From contig NC_087377.1 in assembly GCF_963675165.1 (NCBI RefSeq), positions 12,386,632 through 12,450,631 of the forward strand: DNA of 64,000 nucleotides, read 5' to 3'. Made by a program: the position numbers and the translations under genes. This DNA comes from Halichondria panicea. Taxonomy: Eukaryota; Porifera; Demospongiae; Suberitida; Halichondriidae. Each line of letters opens with the position of its first letter. The stretch's first letter is position 1. The notes below the pieces were generated by a model. The model ran no database searches. It was given only the letters and a program-made list of their open reading frames with translations, and had not been told where the DNA came from. This document shows, one piece after another, positions 11,572-24,278 of the stretch.

Positions 11572-13100
11572 AACCAATGAAATACTGCGTTCTCTCTGAT
11601 AATGATTTGTGTTGACTATAATAGTTATGTTAGCAACACAATAAGTGCTTAGATTCAGACAGCGTGCATGGTTGACAGCTTATAATTATTAGCCTTGATC
11701 CCATGCCGCACTATCTATAAGGCCTGTGAAGGAGGCTATCATCATAGATAATAGAAATTTCCTATTATAATTATGCCCTATTATATCTATGATTCCATGC
11801 ATACATAAATACTCCATTGTATAGTACGAGAGGAGACTGCATAGAATAATTTTATTATGTGTGTGTCTGAGTTGGCATGTGCTGCCACACCGGCGTCAAT
11901 TAGCTGCCGCCATTTGTCTAGTATATGTTAATTATAATAAAGTCTTCAATTAACATGGGAGAGGCAGTGCCGTTACTTTATAAGGAACGAGTGTTTATGC
12001 TGTCAATAGCATTATCTCTGACAGACGTGAGAGCGTGTGTGTTGATGAAGTAAGGCATAATTATAATTATACGTATTTCAACCCCCTCCCAAAGCAATGT
12101 GATTTGCTCGGCTAACACTGATTTGATTGATCTCAGCCGAGTTCAGAGTGGTGCCGAGTGTTGTACTACTGGTGGGGTAGTGGCTTTCATAGACAATGCA
12201 GAAAGATGTTTCCGATTAAGTGACTTGACTCTTTAAATACTCCACTTAACTACTCCATAATAGTTTCACAGACAAAACACATTATGTTTACTGCATATGG
12301 TTGCTAAGGTTTTAAAGTTGTGGTAACTAAAATTATTAATGTGCTACTCAGGGATATGCCCACTGGTCCATGTTGGTCCATACTAACCAACTCTCAGCAG
12401 CCACTGTTGGCTTGCATCAGAATCTTTTTTCCAATTCTTTTACTCATAGACAAGAACGTTCTTTGAGAGACTATGATTATCGCTATGATCCAAGATGCTT
12501 ATAATCGAACTATGTGTATATAAGGCGTATAATTGCGAACGGCGACTTTCACTCAAATATACCCCCACCCGCGGCCTCAAATTGAGGCTTACACATGTGG
12601 CTATGATAATTGGAATAATAGGCAGAACCATGAGCATGCATGCCATAAAACAATAATATGGTAAATTTTTTAGCAAAATTGGTCAATGCATAATTATATG
12701 CATGCATGCCTAGTAACCATGCTGTCCCTAGGAACATATGAGTTATAGCCAGTAACAATCCTTATAGAATTATAATGAATGGCATTTTCTTGAACTCCAT
12801 CCAACATTATAATTGGTGTACTCCAAAACTACAAAACTACATTAATTCCTGTATAATTATAGTGACACCCACTATTAGAATCTAAGTGAGGTGTTTACGT
12901 GCCAGAATCGTCCTAAATATCTCCCCTACACTCACCATGTACAGTCTCAGACAATCCTTGTTCACCTGTGTGTGCGTGTGTGTGTGTGTGCATATTTGGA
13001 GGGGGGGATATTGCTGAGCTGTATGTGCTATACTACTAAAGAAATAGCCATGACGGAGTTTAGGGGATATATATGTAAAGCTCCAGTAGGTTACACAGGC
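11572..13100. other. Intergenic, no gene seen
   Basis: I find no supported exon. The open frames at 12440-12758 show no domain and lie in AT-rich, TGCA-rich sequence. A GT-rich patch lies near 12969-12990. Confidence 0.5.
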
Positions 13101-13117
13101 ACCATTATCACATGACC

Positions 13118-13535
13118 ACCCACCCACCTTAGTGCCCAGCTCTGCAGTACAGATGCAGGCTGCATGCCTCTCTCTCACTGCATGGTTGGCCGCCTGGCTC
13201 TGGGAGATGTAGAAGTCCACCTGCACACACACATAAATTATACACACATCAACATCACAACAACATTGAGTAATAATAGGATAACGTAAAATGTATCTTA
13301 AGATAGTCCACATATTTTTGCACAAGATCGTTAGTCTAAGCACACCGTCCATAAGCATCTTTTTTAGGCACTCAAGTAACAATCTAACACTTTACAAAAG
13401 ATTGCAAAAATCCCATCACTCACTCACCACTTTGTGGATGTGCTGCTCTACCAGCTGCACTCTCCTGGTCTGTGTGACCACCCTCCAGGTCTTAAGAGTA
13501 GAGCCTCACACCATTAGTCCCATGCATAGTACCTG
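13118..13535 (-). pseudogene. HEAT-like repeat gene, two-exon remnant
   Basis: The minus-strand exon at about 13131-13220 reads VDFYISQSQAANHAVRE then ACICTAELGTK, a typical HEAT/ARM two-helix pattern. A second exon-like block (about 13425-13530) matches the intact-frame exon at 40940-41047 (GVRLYSQETWRMVTQ) and ends at a GTGAG donor. Here it carries small indels that break the frame. The parent family is not identified. I infer a decayed copy of the minus-strand partner gene found after several receptor genes. Confidence 0.5.
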
Positions 13536-14714
13536 AGGGAGAGGGAGAGATAGTGAAATACAGTGGAACAAACAAAGGACGTTAACAAAGAACCTTGAGA
13601 AAAGGGACACTGTAATAATAACTTCCGTCCTCGAACTTTCCTCCAAAAACTATAATTATAACCTCCGAAAAAAAAACAACCTCTCTATCATATTAAGTGC
13701 CTTAAGTCAATAACAATAGTACAGTATGTAAAATGGTAAGCATCAGTCAACTAATAAACACATCCTGTAGTAGAGTGCATGGGTAGATTTGGTAAAGACT
13801 TCAGATTGAATAAGCAATAAACACTCTGATCCCACCACATTAAGTGATATAATTATAGTTTTGGAAAAGGTCACACAACCTACAACCATTAGATAATTAT
13901 TTACTTACTGTATATAGGTGACTGCTTTTATATATAGCACTGCTACATGTGTCGGTCATCCAGAGCATCCATTATAGTTAATCACTTCCGTCAAGTAACC
14001 AGCATTGTCATTGCGACACGTACAAATCTTTAATAGTGGGGAAATGTGATAATAATTGAGCAGGTAATATATGATTATTGTCAGAAGCTTATTCTCAAGA
14101 GCTATATAAGAGCCAATTAGACAAAGGCTAACATCTGTATGCTACACAGAAAATAGCCCTAGCTCTGTCGACATGGATGCATGGTTAGCTTTTGTCTTCA
14201 CACACTGCTTTGTAAATGTACTTTGTTACGTTTGCACAGAGAGAGAAGGCTCACAAAATTAGGCTGAAACTGGAGTATAGCAAAGACCGCAGTAATTATA
14301 TGCTAGGTGTTCAGGCTGTAAGCAGGATATGAGTATAATTGTGTTGTGTCAGTGATGAATAAGCTAGCAGAGTATACTACTTTTCGTATATTACATGAAC
14401 CATGCATATAAGTACTTCATTAAGTTGACAATTAAGGTGAGGTGAACGAGTTAAAACCACGCCCACATACGATTTTTCTCCTTGCACATTAATTTTTATG
14501 TACAACTTTTGCTGGGTCACTGCATGTTATTTACTAATAGGTGACTATTGTAAGTAAAAAGAGTTCATAGCCTGGTCAAGGCAAAACTAGCATGCATGCA
14601 TTTGCTACCCGATAGAATTATAGAGTTAATTGGGATTAGCATGCAACAGTATTATATATATATATATAGTTATGCATGTAAACTACTAGATTTTGATGAT
14701 GACCTGCATGATGT

Positions 14715-14997
14715 CAAGAGTATATGATATAGAGAGAGTATCGAACGTAGGCATATACTGTACATCAGATGTATGCAGAGAGTAACGTGACTTCCTGTAT
14801 CTGTCACAAGCTTGGAATTTGCACACTGACCAATCCAAGCGTGGGTGATGTAATCTACTTTCTTGATAGATTACATCACCCACACTTGGATTGGTCAGTG
14901 CAAATTGTGACAGATACAGGAGTCACGTTACTCTCCGTATACATCTGATGTACAGTATGCCTACGTTCGATACTCTCTTCTCTATCATATACTCTTG
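14715..14997. mobile_element. Foldback element, two arms of about 140 bp
   Basis: The left arm begins CAAGAGTATATGATATAGAG and the right arm ends with its complement. The arms meet around 14860, where GGGTGATGTAATC faces GATTACATCACCC. They differ by a few indels, including a short insert in the left arm near 14810. A one-arm copy lies at about 50080-50195. There is no coding capacity. Confidence 0.85.
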
Positions 14998-15172
14998 CTG
15001 GTGTGTATAGGCCTATAGGGACAAAACAAAAACAGCTGTTGACTGTCATGTGCTCGAAAGCATTGTCAAGTACCGTACTATACGTGTACATATAAGCTAT
15101 TAAAATAGACATTGAGGGACTGTATACATAGAATTCCTATTATTAATTTTCGATGTTGATGCATTATAGTAA

Positions 15173-15600
15173 CAATTGTGACAGGCTCTGGGAAAACCAG
15201 ACTATTGGAGCAGACTAAAATATGTGTGATTAATGTACCAAATAATAGAGCAGAGCATTGCCTACACAATGATATGCTTAGTGTTCACATACCTAGTTTC
15301 ATACCCGAGTCATGCGCGTTGGAAACTCGAAGCCGTAAAATGTAGTATCGAGAAAAACGACTCTCAAAGATTGCTTAATTAGGAAAAATAAGGTAATAGC
15401 GAAACTTTGGACGAAGCGTTTCGGTGGAAAGAGTTGGATTTAGAGCATCAGATTTTACAGAGAGGTAGTAGAAGGACTGTAGATACTTATACATCAATAA
15501 CATTTTATTTGAGATTTTATACTGTAGGCATAAATTTAGCTGTAGCTCAATACTAAATTCTGCTCCAATAGTCTGGTTTTCCCAGAGCCTGTCACAATTG
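15173..15600. mobile_element. MITE with 42 bp perfect terminal inverted repeats
   Basis: 15173-15214 (begins CAATTGTGACAGGCTCTGGG) is the exact reverse complement of 15559-15600. The interior of about 340 bp has no open frame of note. A part copy of one end (TTTTCCCAGAGTCTGTCACA) lies near 60585. The perfect arms suggest recent movement. Confidence 0.85.
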
Positions 15601-16019
15601 GTGTGTATAATAATCAACCCAGAGTGCCCACTGCAGTATACACAATGTCATGAGCAATAGTGCACTGGCTGCTTCATAGCTATACAAGTTATAGGTGCAC
15701 AGTGACAGTTGGGCCTAACAAACAATGAATAGTGGGTACATGGTGTTTTCCTATAATTATATATATTATTCCTATAGGCCTAAAGTTCGAGGTATTATAA
15801 CGAATAATGGACTTGAGAAACACAGTGAGGGGTAAAATTGTAATCAGTGATTGAAATGAAAATTAATGTGCAATGAGCTATGTGTTAACAGTAATCCTGC
15901 CTATATCAATACTAGCCGATGCTATAGACAATGTACTTCTACAAATGTTCCTTAATTATTGATGAGCAGTTATAAACGATAAATCCATACTACATACTTA
16001 TTATAGTGCTTGGCGCATT

Positions 16020-16499
<480 letters not shown>

Positions 16500-16955
16500 A
16501 ATGTTTGTAGTTTGGACTCTACAGATACTAAAAACTAGATAGTCATACAAGAACATTTTGGAGAGATTCATTAGCGACCTAGGAGAACAATGTATACACA
16601 CATGCTGGTGGATAGTCCCTAATATTGTTTGATCAGTGCACTATATGCAAATACTATATAAGGGAGGTCATTGTACTACACAGAAAGCTTGTGTGTCAGC
16701 AAATGAATCGCATAGTGGACAGTTTTGGTGTCTCAGGTGCATCACAGCAATGATGTTATGAAAGATTTAATTTGATTGGCGATCTACAGTAAAATTAACC
16801 AAATTGCCAGATTTAAATTAATTTCCAGTTATACTGTAGCACTGACAGCTATTTTGCATATTAGCAGCAAAAATTATTACTCTAGATCTATATCATTGTC
16901 ATTACTATACAGTCTAGAGCCCAAAATGGATGGACATGCTAAACAATAATTATTA

Positions 16956-17509
16956 TCCGACTAGAAAAACATTTGCAATGTGAAAAATTGCTAGGATTGG
17001 CCAGGGGAACCACAAAAAAGCGTGGGAACAAGAAATCAGACGAGAGCATAACTCCAATCCGTTACAACGTCAATCACATGTATACTGGTAGTTTTCCCAT
17101 GTTTTCCCAGCCAATATGCCACGCAATTTTTACTGGTGGAGTGATGACCAATCCCTATATATATTTATTATACATCCATTTTAGAATGTGGGGCACATAA
17201 TCATGATGATTTGTGATGAATTGATGTTCCTAATACATGCAGTGTTGAGCACAGGTGCACACAGTCCATCCATGCGTAGTAACATGCACGGACCGTACTG
17301 GTGACTGCATGGAATGATGTGGTGGATGGAAGCTGATAGGTGGATCTGGAACACAGTCTATTATTTAATATACTATGTATTGTACATGTTCATGACGTTG
17401 TAACGGATTGGAGTTATGCTCTCGTCTGATTTCTTGTTCCCACGCTTTTTTGTGGTTCCCCTGGCCAATCCTAGCAATTTTTCACATTGCAAATGTTTTT
17501 CTAGTCGGA
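16956..17509. mobile_element. Non-autonomous transposon with long (about 120 bp) TIRs
   Basis: The left end TCCGACTAGAAAAACATTTG and the right end are reverse complements. The match runs about 120 bp per arm, past CCAATCCTAGC, AAAAAGCGTGGGAACAAGAA and CCAATCCGTTACAACGTC. The centre (about 17085-17385) has no gene. The open frames 16973-17200 and 17416-17628 are the two arms and are not genes. An old copy lies at 6808-6950. Confidence 0.85.
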
Positions 17510-18065
17510 TTCCCTTTCTTTTTCAGTACAGTTTACGTATCATGACATGCATAAGTGGAACGTTAAGAGGCAGTACAAGAAGAGAAGACAGGACTAATCA
17601 GATATCTTCTAGAATATCTCTGGACTAATAATTATAGTATAATGAGTAATAATTTATTGCTTGATAATTATGTTGAATTTGCGAATCAGTATTAAATGAC
17701 AGCCATTTTAAGAGCATGATATCTAGCCAGTGCATATAGCATGCCTTTCAGAGAAAGGGAGCTAGAGCTGAACAGTGTGAAGAAAAGGAACACCTCAGGC
17801 TCTGGAAAAGCACTGCTGCACTGATTTTAGGCGCACGGTTTATTAGCCACGCCTATCTATTATTATTGGCCACAACACAATTGCTGAGTCATTAAAGATG
17901 GCGGAATTGTCTAGGTAAGAGAAATAGAGACTGAGAGGTCATCTGCCTTGTGGAAGCAATCGCAAATCTGAAGAAGCGCTTTGTAATCCAGGTTGTAGTC
18001 GTTTGGAAACCCTGTGCAGAATGTCCTGGAGATGGCTGTACTTGGAGTAAATGCTGGGCAAGAAA

Positions 18066-18102
18066 CTTACTTACTTACTTACTTACTCACTTACTTACTT
18101 AG
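18066..18102. repeat. (ACTT)n short tandem repeat
   Basis: About nine ACTT units with one ACTC variant. No gene is seen around it, although an ATG with a following GTAAGA donor-like site (17898-17920) lies upstream. Confidence 0.9.
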
Positions 18103-18769
18103 TCAGTCAGACAAAGAGCGGTGAAACGTCGAAATAGTGCAATTTTTAAAATGAAAATATTCATTCATTAAAATGTTTATGGATTATGAAATGAGAGATA
18201 CAAATAGAGAAAAGGCTAAATAAACTATCTGTTCAGCCAGTTTCTTGATGTGGCCTTTCCCTGCAGAGATAGAACAGTTTGAACATGAGTCAAAATAATT
18301 GAAATATTGCTAAACACAGGCAAACCCACTGCCAATCCTATGTAAAACCTACTGGTTTTACTAATAGCAATATCAACAGTATTGCCTAATTTGATGTGTA
18401 TAGTTATATAGATAGATACACTCACCTCTACTTGAACATCAACATTTTCTACTGTGAAAGTTAGAACTCTTTAGATCAAAGTGTACATGATGACAGCAAC
18501 ATGTATGGTAAGTTAAACTAATAAGATAGACTTGCTGGATCTAGAATAAGATTGTACATATTAGATCCCATTTGAGCAGGGAACTATGAGCTATAGTACG
18601 CGGGTACTATATAGATTGCTCTGGGCTACAAACTACAACATTATAATTATACATTAATTTGTATTGTCATTTACAAGAAGATACACATAAAAAATTAGAT
18701 GCTTTGTCTAGTAACATAATAATAGAACTAGAATGGAAGAGAGAAGCTCTAGAGTATTTTTTGGCTTTG

Positions 18770-19060
18770 TTCGAGAGTAGTAGGAGCCGCTCGTTTCTTG
18801 GGCAGTGTGCTGTACTTTTTTGCTGCAAGACTGCATGGGGGAAGAGCTGGATGTAGGGAAGTGCTGGGATTCTAGCTTTGGCTTCTTCCTTTGGCTTTGT
18901 TCAAGAGTATATAGTATAGGAGCCGCTCATTTGCTGGGCTTGTTTGCTGCAAATTTTAGCTTAAGTGCATGTCTTCATTTCGCTATGTGAGAGTAGTACG
19001 AGCCGCTCATTTCTTGGGAAGTGTTGTTTGCTGCAAAACTGTGGGAGGAGCTGGATGTTT
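18770..19060. repeat. Degenerate tandem repeat with GAGCCGCTCRTTTCTTGGG core
   Basis: Three diverged copies start near 18772, 18905 and 18990. Each has an AGAGTA..GGAGCCGCTC-like start, TTGCTGCAA and often GGAAGAGCTGGATG. Indels change the frame between copies, so this is not a coding repeat. Confidence 0.7.
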
Positions 19061-19497
19061 TCGTTTTGCAGGTGGAGCTAGGTCCAGGACTATAATTTTG
19101 TCCATTTAATAACTGAGGTGGAGAAACAGGGTTGACTTGAATAGAGACCACAGATTTATAGTAGAGCCACAGAGATGCCAACTTCAGATATTATAGTTTT
19201 CAAAAGAAATTATGCAGTTGCTAGGTTGGCTTGTTTATATAGGTTGACTGTTGCTAAGCTAGTGCATTTCTAGTAGCCAATAGGTTTTGGGATCTAAATC
19301 AGTTAGAACATGTGCATTCGTTATATATCTATGGTTATAGTGTCCTCATCCCTCGGGCTACGCCCTCGAGCTTTGGGACACTATAATACATAGATACCTC
19401 ATGCCCATGTTCTAGAAACTAGACTATTTTGTCCATATTAAAGATATATACACAGCAGATCTATCATAGATATATTAAGTTGATACTGGATTATGTA

Positions 19498-19850
19498 TTA
19501 GTTATTGCCCAACATGCCATATATTGCACGAGGACGCCTGCAATAACTAACTTGTTGCCCAATGACGTCAAACTGGTCAAGTTTTTTCCCTTGTAAAAAG
19601 ACACGTGTTTTGAGTAAATTTAGTTGATTCATGAATTCCATAGTATAAAAAATTATACAGTATAGGTTTTGTTCCCACAACTATAATGAAAATGTAGTAG
19701 CCTATAAATGGGAGGGTGGGGCATAAGTCTCAAAAGTAGTCTGACTTTCTTTCCTAAAATCTACTGCATTTACACAAAGTGCAAGTGCATATAATCCCAG
19801 TGCATTATGCCATTATTATAATGCAGTGCAATATAATTATTGTAGTGATG
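19498..19850. repeat. Dispersed repeat, inverted copy at 26480-26830
   Basis: Features shared in inverted order with about 26480-26830 are the ATAATCCCAGTGCATTATG block, CATTTACACA, GGGGCATAAGTC and AACATG with TGCCCAA. The copies are several hundred bases long and somewhat diverged. No open frame is shared, so it is probably an old transposon. Confidence 0.6.
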
Positions 19851-20161
19851 CAACATGCCATTATACAGAGCACTGAATTGCTTTAATCTAGTATAACAGA
19901 TAAGAGTATTGTGCATGGATAGAGTATATACGTGCGCACAATCCCTTCTATAAGTAATACCAGAAGTTGATCTGCATGTGTTTCGCCTCCAGACCAACCT
20001 CCAGGCCAACCTAGCGGGAAATGTTATTACTATCATTCACAGCTCCCCATGCACTGGGACTCTTAGTCCTGTGCTGAGCATCCACGCCTATAGTGTGTGC
20101 ATCTAGAATCGTTGTGTATGTCACCAAGAGCTTGGAAGCTTTCAAAGGCAGTTTCTTGATA

Positions 20162-20451
20162 GCCTCGAGACCAGGCCGTTCGTTGTCTGAAAGAACGCCT
20201 TGTCAAGTTCTAATGTAGACTTGTCTAATTGTTCCAGGGATTTTTTGTACCGATAATTGCCCGCAACAACCATTATACTTACCCGTGAATATCATTATGA
20301 TGTGTGCAGCTAGCTATAGTATTGTTGTGTTTGCAGTTTCCGCAATCATGTTCACAACTACTCAAGCCTATACCATTTGCTGATTCAGCTAAACGAGTTC
20401 TACATTGGAACTTGACCAGGCGTTCTTTCAACGAACAGCCTGTCACGAGGC
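20162..20451. mobile_element. TA-flanked MITE of the GCCTCG family
   Basis: The left end GCCTCGAGACCAGGCCGTTC matches the complement of the right end over about 60 bp with a few changes. Both ends touch TA (20160-20161 and 20452-20453). Related ends occur at 33542/34576, 34925/35002 and 50560. It is non-coding. Confidence 0.8.
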
Positions 20452-20991
20452 TAGTTTTTTGAGTGTTGTATTATCGTTTCAGCTCTATATATTTAGTGGC
20501 TTTGTGTATACCTTCTACAAGGAGAGGCTGTGACTACAGTACAACATATTAATGATTATCTCTTTCTTAAAGCTGGGCATTGTATGTAGGTAAAATCAAA
20601 GCCACTAATTGGTTATAGGTTGGTAAGTAATTTGCCTTATAATTGGTAGTAAGCTGGTTTTGAAGCAGCCCATTTAGTAAGTTATATCAAGGATTAAAAT
20701 TAATGTATATAGGCACATGTCTCTTTGTATTGTGACTGTTCCACTAGCCATTGGTTAATACATGGAGCTCAGTAGTCAGTTTATAGCAGTACTATAGCTA
20801 GAAGCATGGGCTGGAGGAACTTAAAAAAAATTGTTGTCAGAAACACAGATCGTCAATGCTATTTACATTGCGTTTCCCACCCTAGTAGATATATAAGAAG
20901 GGAAGAGGGATGGGAAACGACTATGGTTTAGGCTAGCATCTATACACTTCAAGCAGCACATTTATAATCAATGTACTTCATTGTTGTATAG

Positions 20992-22018
20992 GTTGTGGTA
21001 TTATTTGTTGCTACAGTTACAGGTCAGGTGGTTGACATCGCTTCAAATTTAGACGCAGCCGGTCGTAACTTTTCCTGCACTGGTGAAGTTGTCACATACA
21101 CTTGTAGCGCTCAAGGAACCACCCTGTTTGTACAGTTTCCACCATTAATAAATCAGCAAGCATTCATTAGCAGTGATCCTGTTCCTGATGTTCAGATATT
21201 CCCTACTGCTCTGAATGTTATTCTGACCCTGACAAGTGGAATGCCCAATTTTACTGCAAACCTGCAAATCAGAGTGACAAGTGATCCACAGCAGATGAAT
21301 TTTTCTTGTTCTACGGACATTTATGGCCCTCAGAACGATTTTGTACTACCACTACTTCATGAAGGTAAGTTGTCATACCGTATATAGCGGGTAATTTTTG
21401 TTGGTGCAAATTTCGAAATATTTCGTATTCTAAATATTTGTACAGCTCAGAATAGTGACATAGAACATTATTGCGTAATTTTCAGATTAATGCACAAATT
21501 ACGAAAATGTCCACCATACAAAAATAACCCGCTATAATAGGTAATTTTTATCCTTTCATATACAGCACAAATTGAACCACCTCTCACTATGACATTCTCT
21601 GGAGACACGACAGTATCATGGATCCCTCCTTTGAATCCCCAGTTTGACATTAATTATTATATTGTGAGAATGTACGTGGATGGAGTGTTGTACACGACTA
21701 GGAGCTCTCGTGATAATGGTCTGGACGTTAAGTTACCATCTGGAGAAATCACTGCTGATGTTCGTACTGTTAGCACTTGTGGCAGTGTTAGCGCTGCACA
21801 ACAGTCAGTGGGATCAGTCTCAGGAGGATATGCAAATGGATCAGTCTCCATGTCTATACCCAGTTCACAAAATTGTACGTAATAGTTAGCGCTGAATCAA
21901 TGCACTCATTTCTTGTATGGTAAAAATATATGCTCTCTCTGTAGCTGGCTTTTTGGTTCGCACACTAATTGTTGTTTTCATCACATCATCGCTGTTATCA
22001 TATAGCACTGGCTATTGA
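20992..22018 (+). CDS. Ig-like plus FN3 surface protein with GPI-signal-like tail
   Basis: Three exons fit: 20992-21364, 21566-21874 and 21945-22018, joined in phase 1. The first reads as the end of a signal peptide (VVLFVATVTG) and an Ig-like domain with Cys pair VTYTCSAQG and MNFSCSTD. The second is FN3-like (TVSWIPPLNP, NYYIVRMYVDG). With the GTACGT donor at 21875 the last exon reads SGFLVRTLIVVFITSS and ends SYSTGY-stop. That is a short hydrophobic C-terminus with no cytoplasmic tail, as in a GPI-attachment signal. The exon holding the start codon lies upstream of 20992 and was not found; an in-frame stop just before 20992 shows that this exon begins at the acceptor. It sits at the edge of the receptor cluster and shares its module order and intron phase, so it may act as a tail-less relative. 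Confidence is limited by the missing first exon. Confidence 0.6.
21385..21534. mobile_element. MITE inside intron of the Ig-FN3 gene
   Basis: The ends are inverted: TAGCGGGTAATTTTTGT and ACAAAAATAACCCGCTA. Related ends bound the 62067-62287 element and occur near 50428. It occupies most of the intron at 21365-21565. Confidence 0.75.
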
Positions 22019-22530
22019 CCAATTGGGAGAATAAAAAGGTACCGGTACTAACGGATTTGTAAATGGAATTTGTTTTGGGTGATAGTTTTTAATTAGGTTG
22101 CTGTGTTTTTCTCACTGTAGATTTGAAGAGACTCTAAAATAACATTTTAGTTAACATGTATAAAATACAGTTTGTAATATCAAAATTGGTCGTTTAGTGT
22201 CTATAAACTGTTGTTTAAACTAGAGTAATTAATAATTTAACGTATCATTGATTCGGGGTAGGAGCACCAGGTATACGCCATGGTTAATAGAGAAAATTAA
22301 CATTCTTGTTTTGCGTTCTTGACCTTTGCACCGTACTTTTCATACTATAGGAAGGTTTGTCACACTGACCAGGTGAGTGCAGCTAAGCTTAATAATTATG
22401 TGAAACATCAAACAGGACCTTCAGAGAAAGGGGACACTTAATTAATATGGACAGTGTTTCTGTGTCAAAAATGTCCTGTAAAATCTCTAAGGATAACCTT
22501 GATCTGTAGATCTGTCATAAATATTATTAC
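22019..22530. other. Intergenic, no gene seen
   Basis: AT-rich spacer. The stretch GACCTTCAGAGAAAGGGGACAC (part shown) near 22415 matches the upstream part of the HEAT-linked unit at 41097, so this is part of an old duplicated block. Confidence 0.5.
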
Positions 22531-22612
22531 CTCGTGGCTGGGCAGTGTGGGTAGGTGTGGTTGTCTGTCCTCTAGGGGGTGGACCAGGAACTCCCTCGTA
22601 GCCATGACATAC
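22531..22612 (-). pseudogene. Solo exon of the HEAT-linked gene
   Basis: The minus strand reads VCHGYEGVPGPPPRGQTTTP and on to TAQPR, ending at a GTAATA donor. The copies at about 162-235 and 63745-63790 are similar. The frame is open here, but no neighbouring exons of the gene are seen, so it is probably a stranded exon. Confidence 0.45.
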
Positions 22613-22710
22613 ACACCTAGGAGAAAGGAGTTAAGTAAAGAGTGGATAAATGTCTCAATGCTTGATACAGACTGTGACTCAGCAATTTACACAAATCTAT
22701 ATAATTATTA

Positions 22711-23242
22711 TGCCTTGGTGCGCATGCGCAAGTGAGGTATACGGTAGTGTATATAGTGTGTTTGTGTGTCTATCCATCTGTGTAGACTGCTACAGCTGCT
22801 CAACGATGAATCAAGTGCAAGTAAGAGTTTCTATAGGCTTCTAGTCATGTTTACTTGGATTTTAATTCGTGGATTTGCAAAATACTGCTTCGTTCTCGAG
22901 TTATGCCTACTTGGAATGCCATTGCAGCCTTTTCAGAAGAGCACGTAGCCAAACTTGTGTTTATCGAGTGTTGCTACTCTACTTAGTAGTTAGCTCTGCA
23001 CTAGAACGCTAACTATGGTAGCTGCAAGAGTGAAAAGAGAGCTGCAAGGCTCTGCTAATGCATGCCATTAACTTTAGACTTGAACTTTTGGCTATTGATC
23101 GTTTTTAACAACAATCATGGTACGTGGATTATTACACACTCTTTGAGTTTGCATGCAAAAATGTTCATCATAATGTCAGAGTGCATGTATACAAGCTTTT
23201 AGTAGCTTTATGTTATGTAGCTTTGGCATCTCCACCGAGGCA
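22711..23242 (+). mobile_element. Dispersed CCTCGGTG MITE, near full length
   Basis: It begins TGCCTTGGTGCGCATGCGCA and ends with CACCGAGGCA, an inverted repeat of about 10 bp. The body matches the copies at 16020-16499 (minus), 44625-45094 and 48320-48709. A TTCATCATAATG block and a TTTTAGTAGCTTTATGT block mark the distal part. A distal fragment also lies at about 28970-29095. Confidence 0.75.
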
Positions 23243-24278
23243 TCAGCACCTGCGGTGCTTTCATTGTATATAGTATTATACATGCAGTGTACGAGATAGC
23301 TGGCTGCTTGCATGCATGTGATGAGATAGCTGCATGCAGCACATTATTGAACTGTACCTCTAAGATGGCCGATGAGTGGGCGGCTGTGCTAAGTCTTTAC
23401 GTTATGAAATGGCTCTTAGTGTAAAAATCTCAGAGGTACGTACGGTCAATCAACGATATGACATTATTTATAAGTAAAACTCTGCCTTGGCACCACAAAA
23501 ATACGCCTTTTCATAAGTGGCAAAAAAATTGCGCAAGTTTTCGCTTTTTATTTTTAGGATGACCGAGGTGACACTTAACTTATGGTGGCAGCGTAATTAG
23601 ATACATCAACCTACGACAGCTGGTTTCTACGTAAGTTTTATATATACTCACCACAGTGCCAGACACATTTAATCTATCTCAGGATCTTCCTTTTTCTTGC
23701 ATGTGTCACAGCCATGCAGCCATAAGTCAGTAAGTTCCTTCTTTCTAGTTCAGCAATCAATTAATGCCTATGCGGCTTTAATTCGAGGAACTTTACTATA
23801 GCACTAGATCTACATGGATGATGGATCCCTGCAGGCTTGCTGTAGTGCTATAGTCCACTCCCAGCATATCAGTGAGTGATGTGTATCACCAAAAGTTCAT
23901 GGTATGACCTACCGCTGTATACTCTGCACTTTGTCTGCATAGACTAAAAACATTATAGCTTTACGCTTTACTGCCTCGGTGAGGTTCGTTCATGGTTAAA
24001 CTGTCGCCTTGTTTATAATTACGTATGTAAAGTTAATATAAATATAACTACTTTTACAACACTCTAGTTGTAAGACATATGAGATTTTTGGATTATATAA
24101 ATGTCTGGTTTAGCGCTCTAGTTCTGGACTGTCTATATATAGTAGTCGACTAGATATTGAAAGTGTCTAGACTATAAATTATGTTGTTATAATGATCTTT
24201 ATCTATTGTTCTAGTTTAATCTGCACACCAGCAGTCAATTAATCAGTTTAGCATTATTTATTAGATGCAGCAATTGCA
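23243..24278. other. Spacer upstream of receptor gene A
   Basis: No exon is supported. Any promoter of gene A should lie here. There is no clear TATA box close to 24279 beyond general AT-richness. Confidence 0.45.

Noticed and set aside
16973-17628. Two open frames of 70-75 residues facing each other
   Set aside because: They are the two arms of a terminal inverted repeat.
17898-17921. ATG-GCG-GAA-TTG-TCT-AG followed by GTAAGA, a possible first coding exon
   Set aside because: The start context and donor look good, but no downstream exon with a recognisable protein could be linked, so no gene is called.
21945-22018. Alternative reading of the Ig-FN3 last exon as WLFGSHTNCC
   Set aside because: It needs the later AC-GTAATA donor and gives a Cys/His-rich non-hydrophobic end; the GTACGT donor gives a coherent GPI-type tail.
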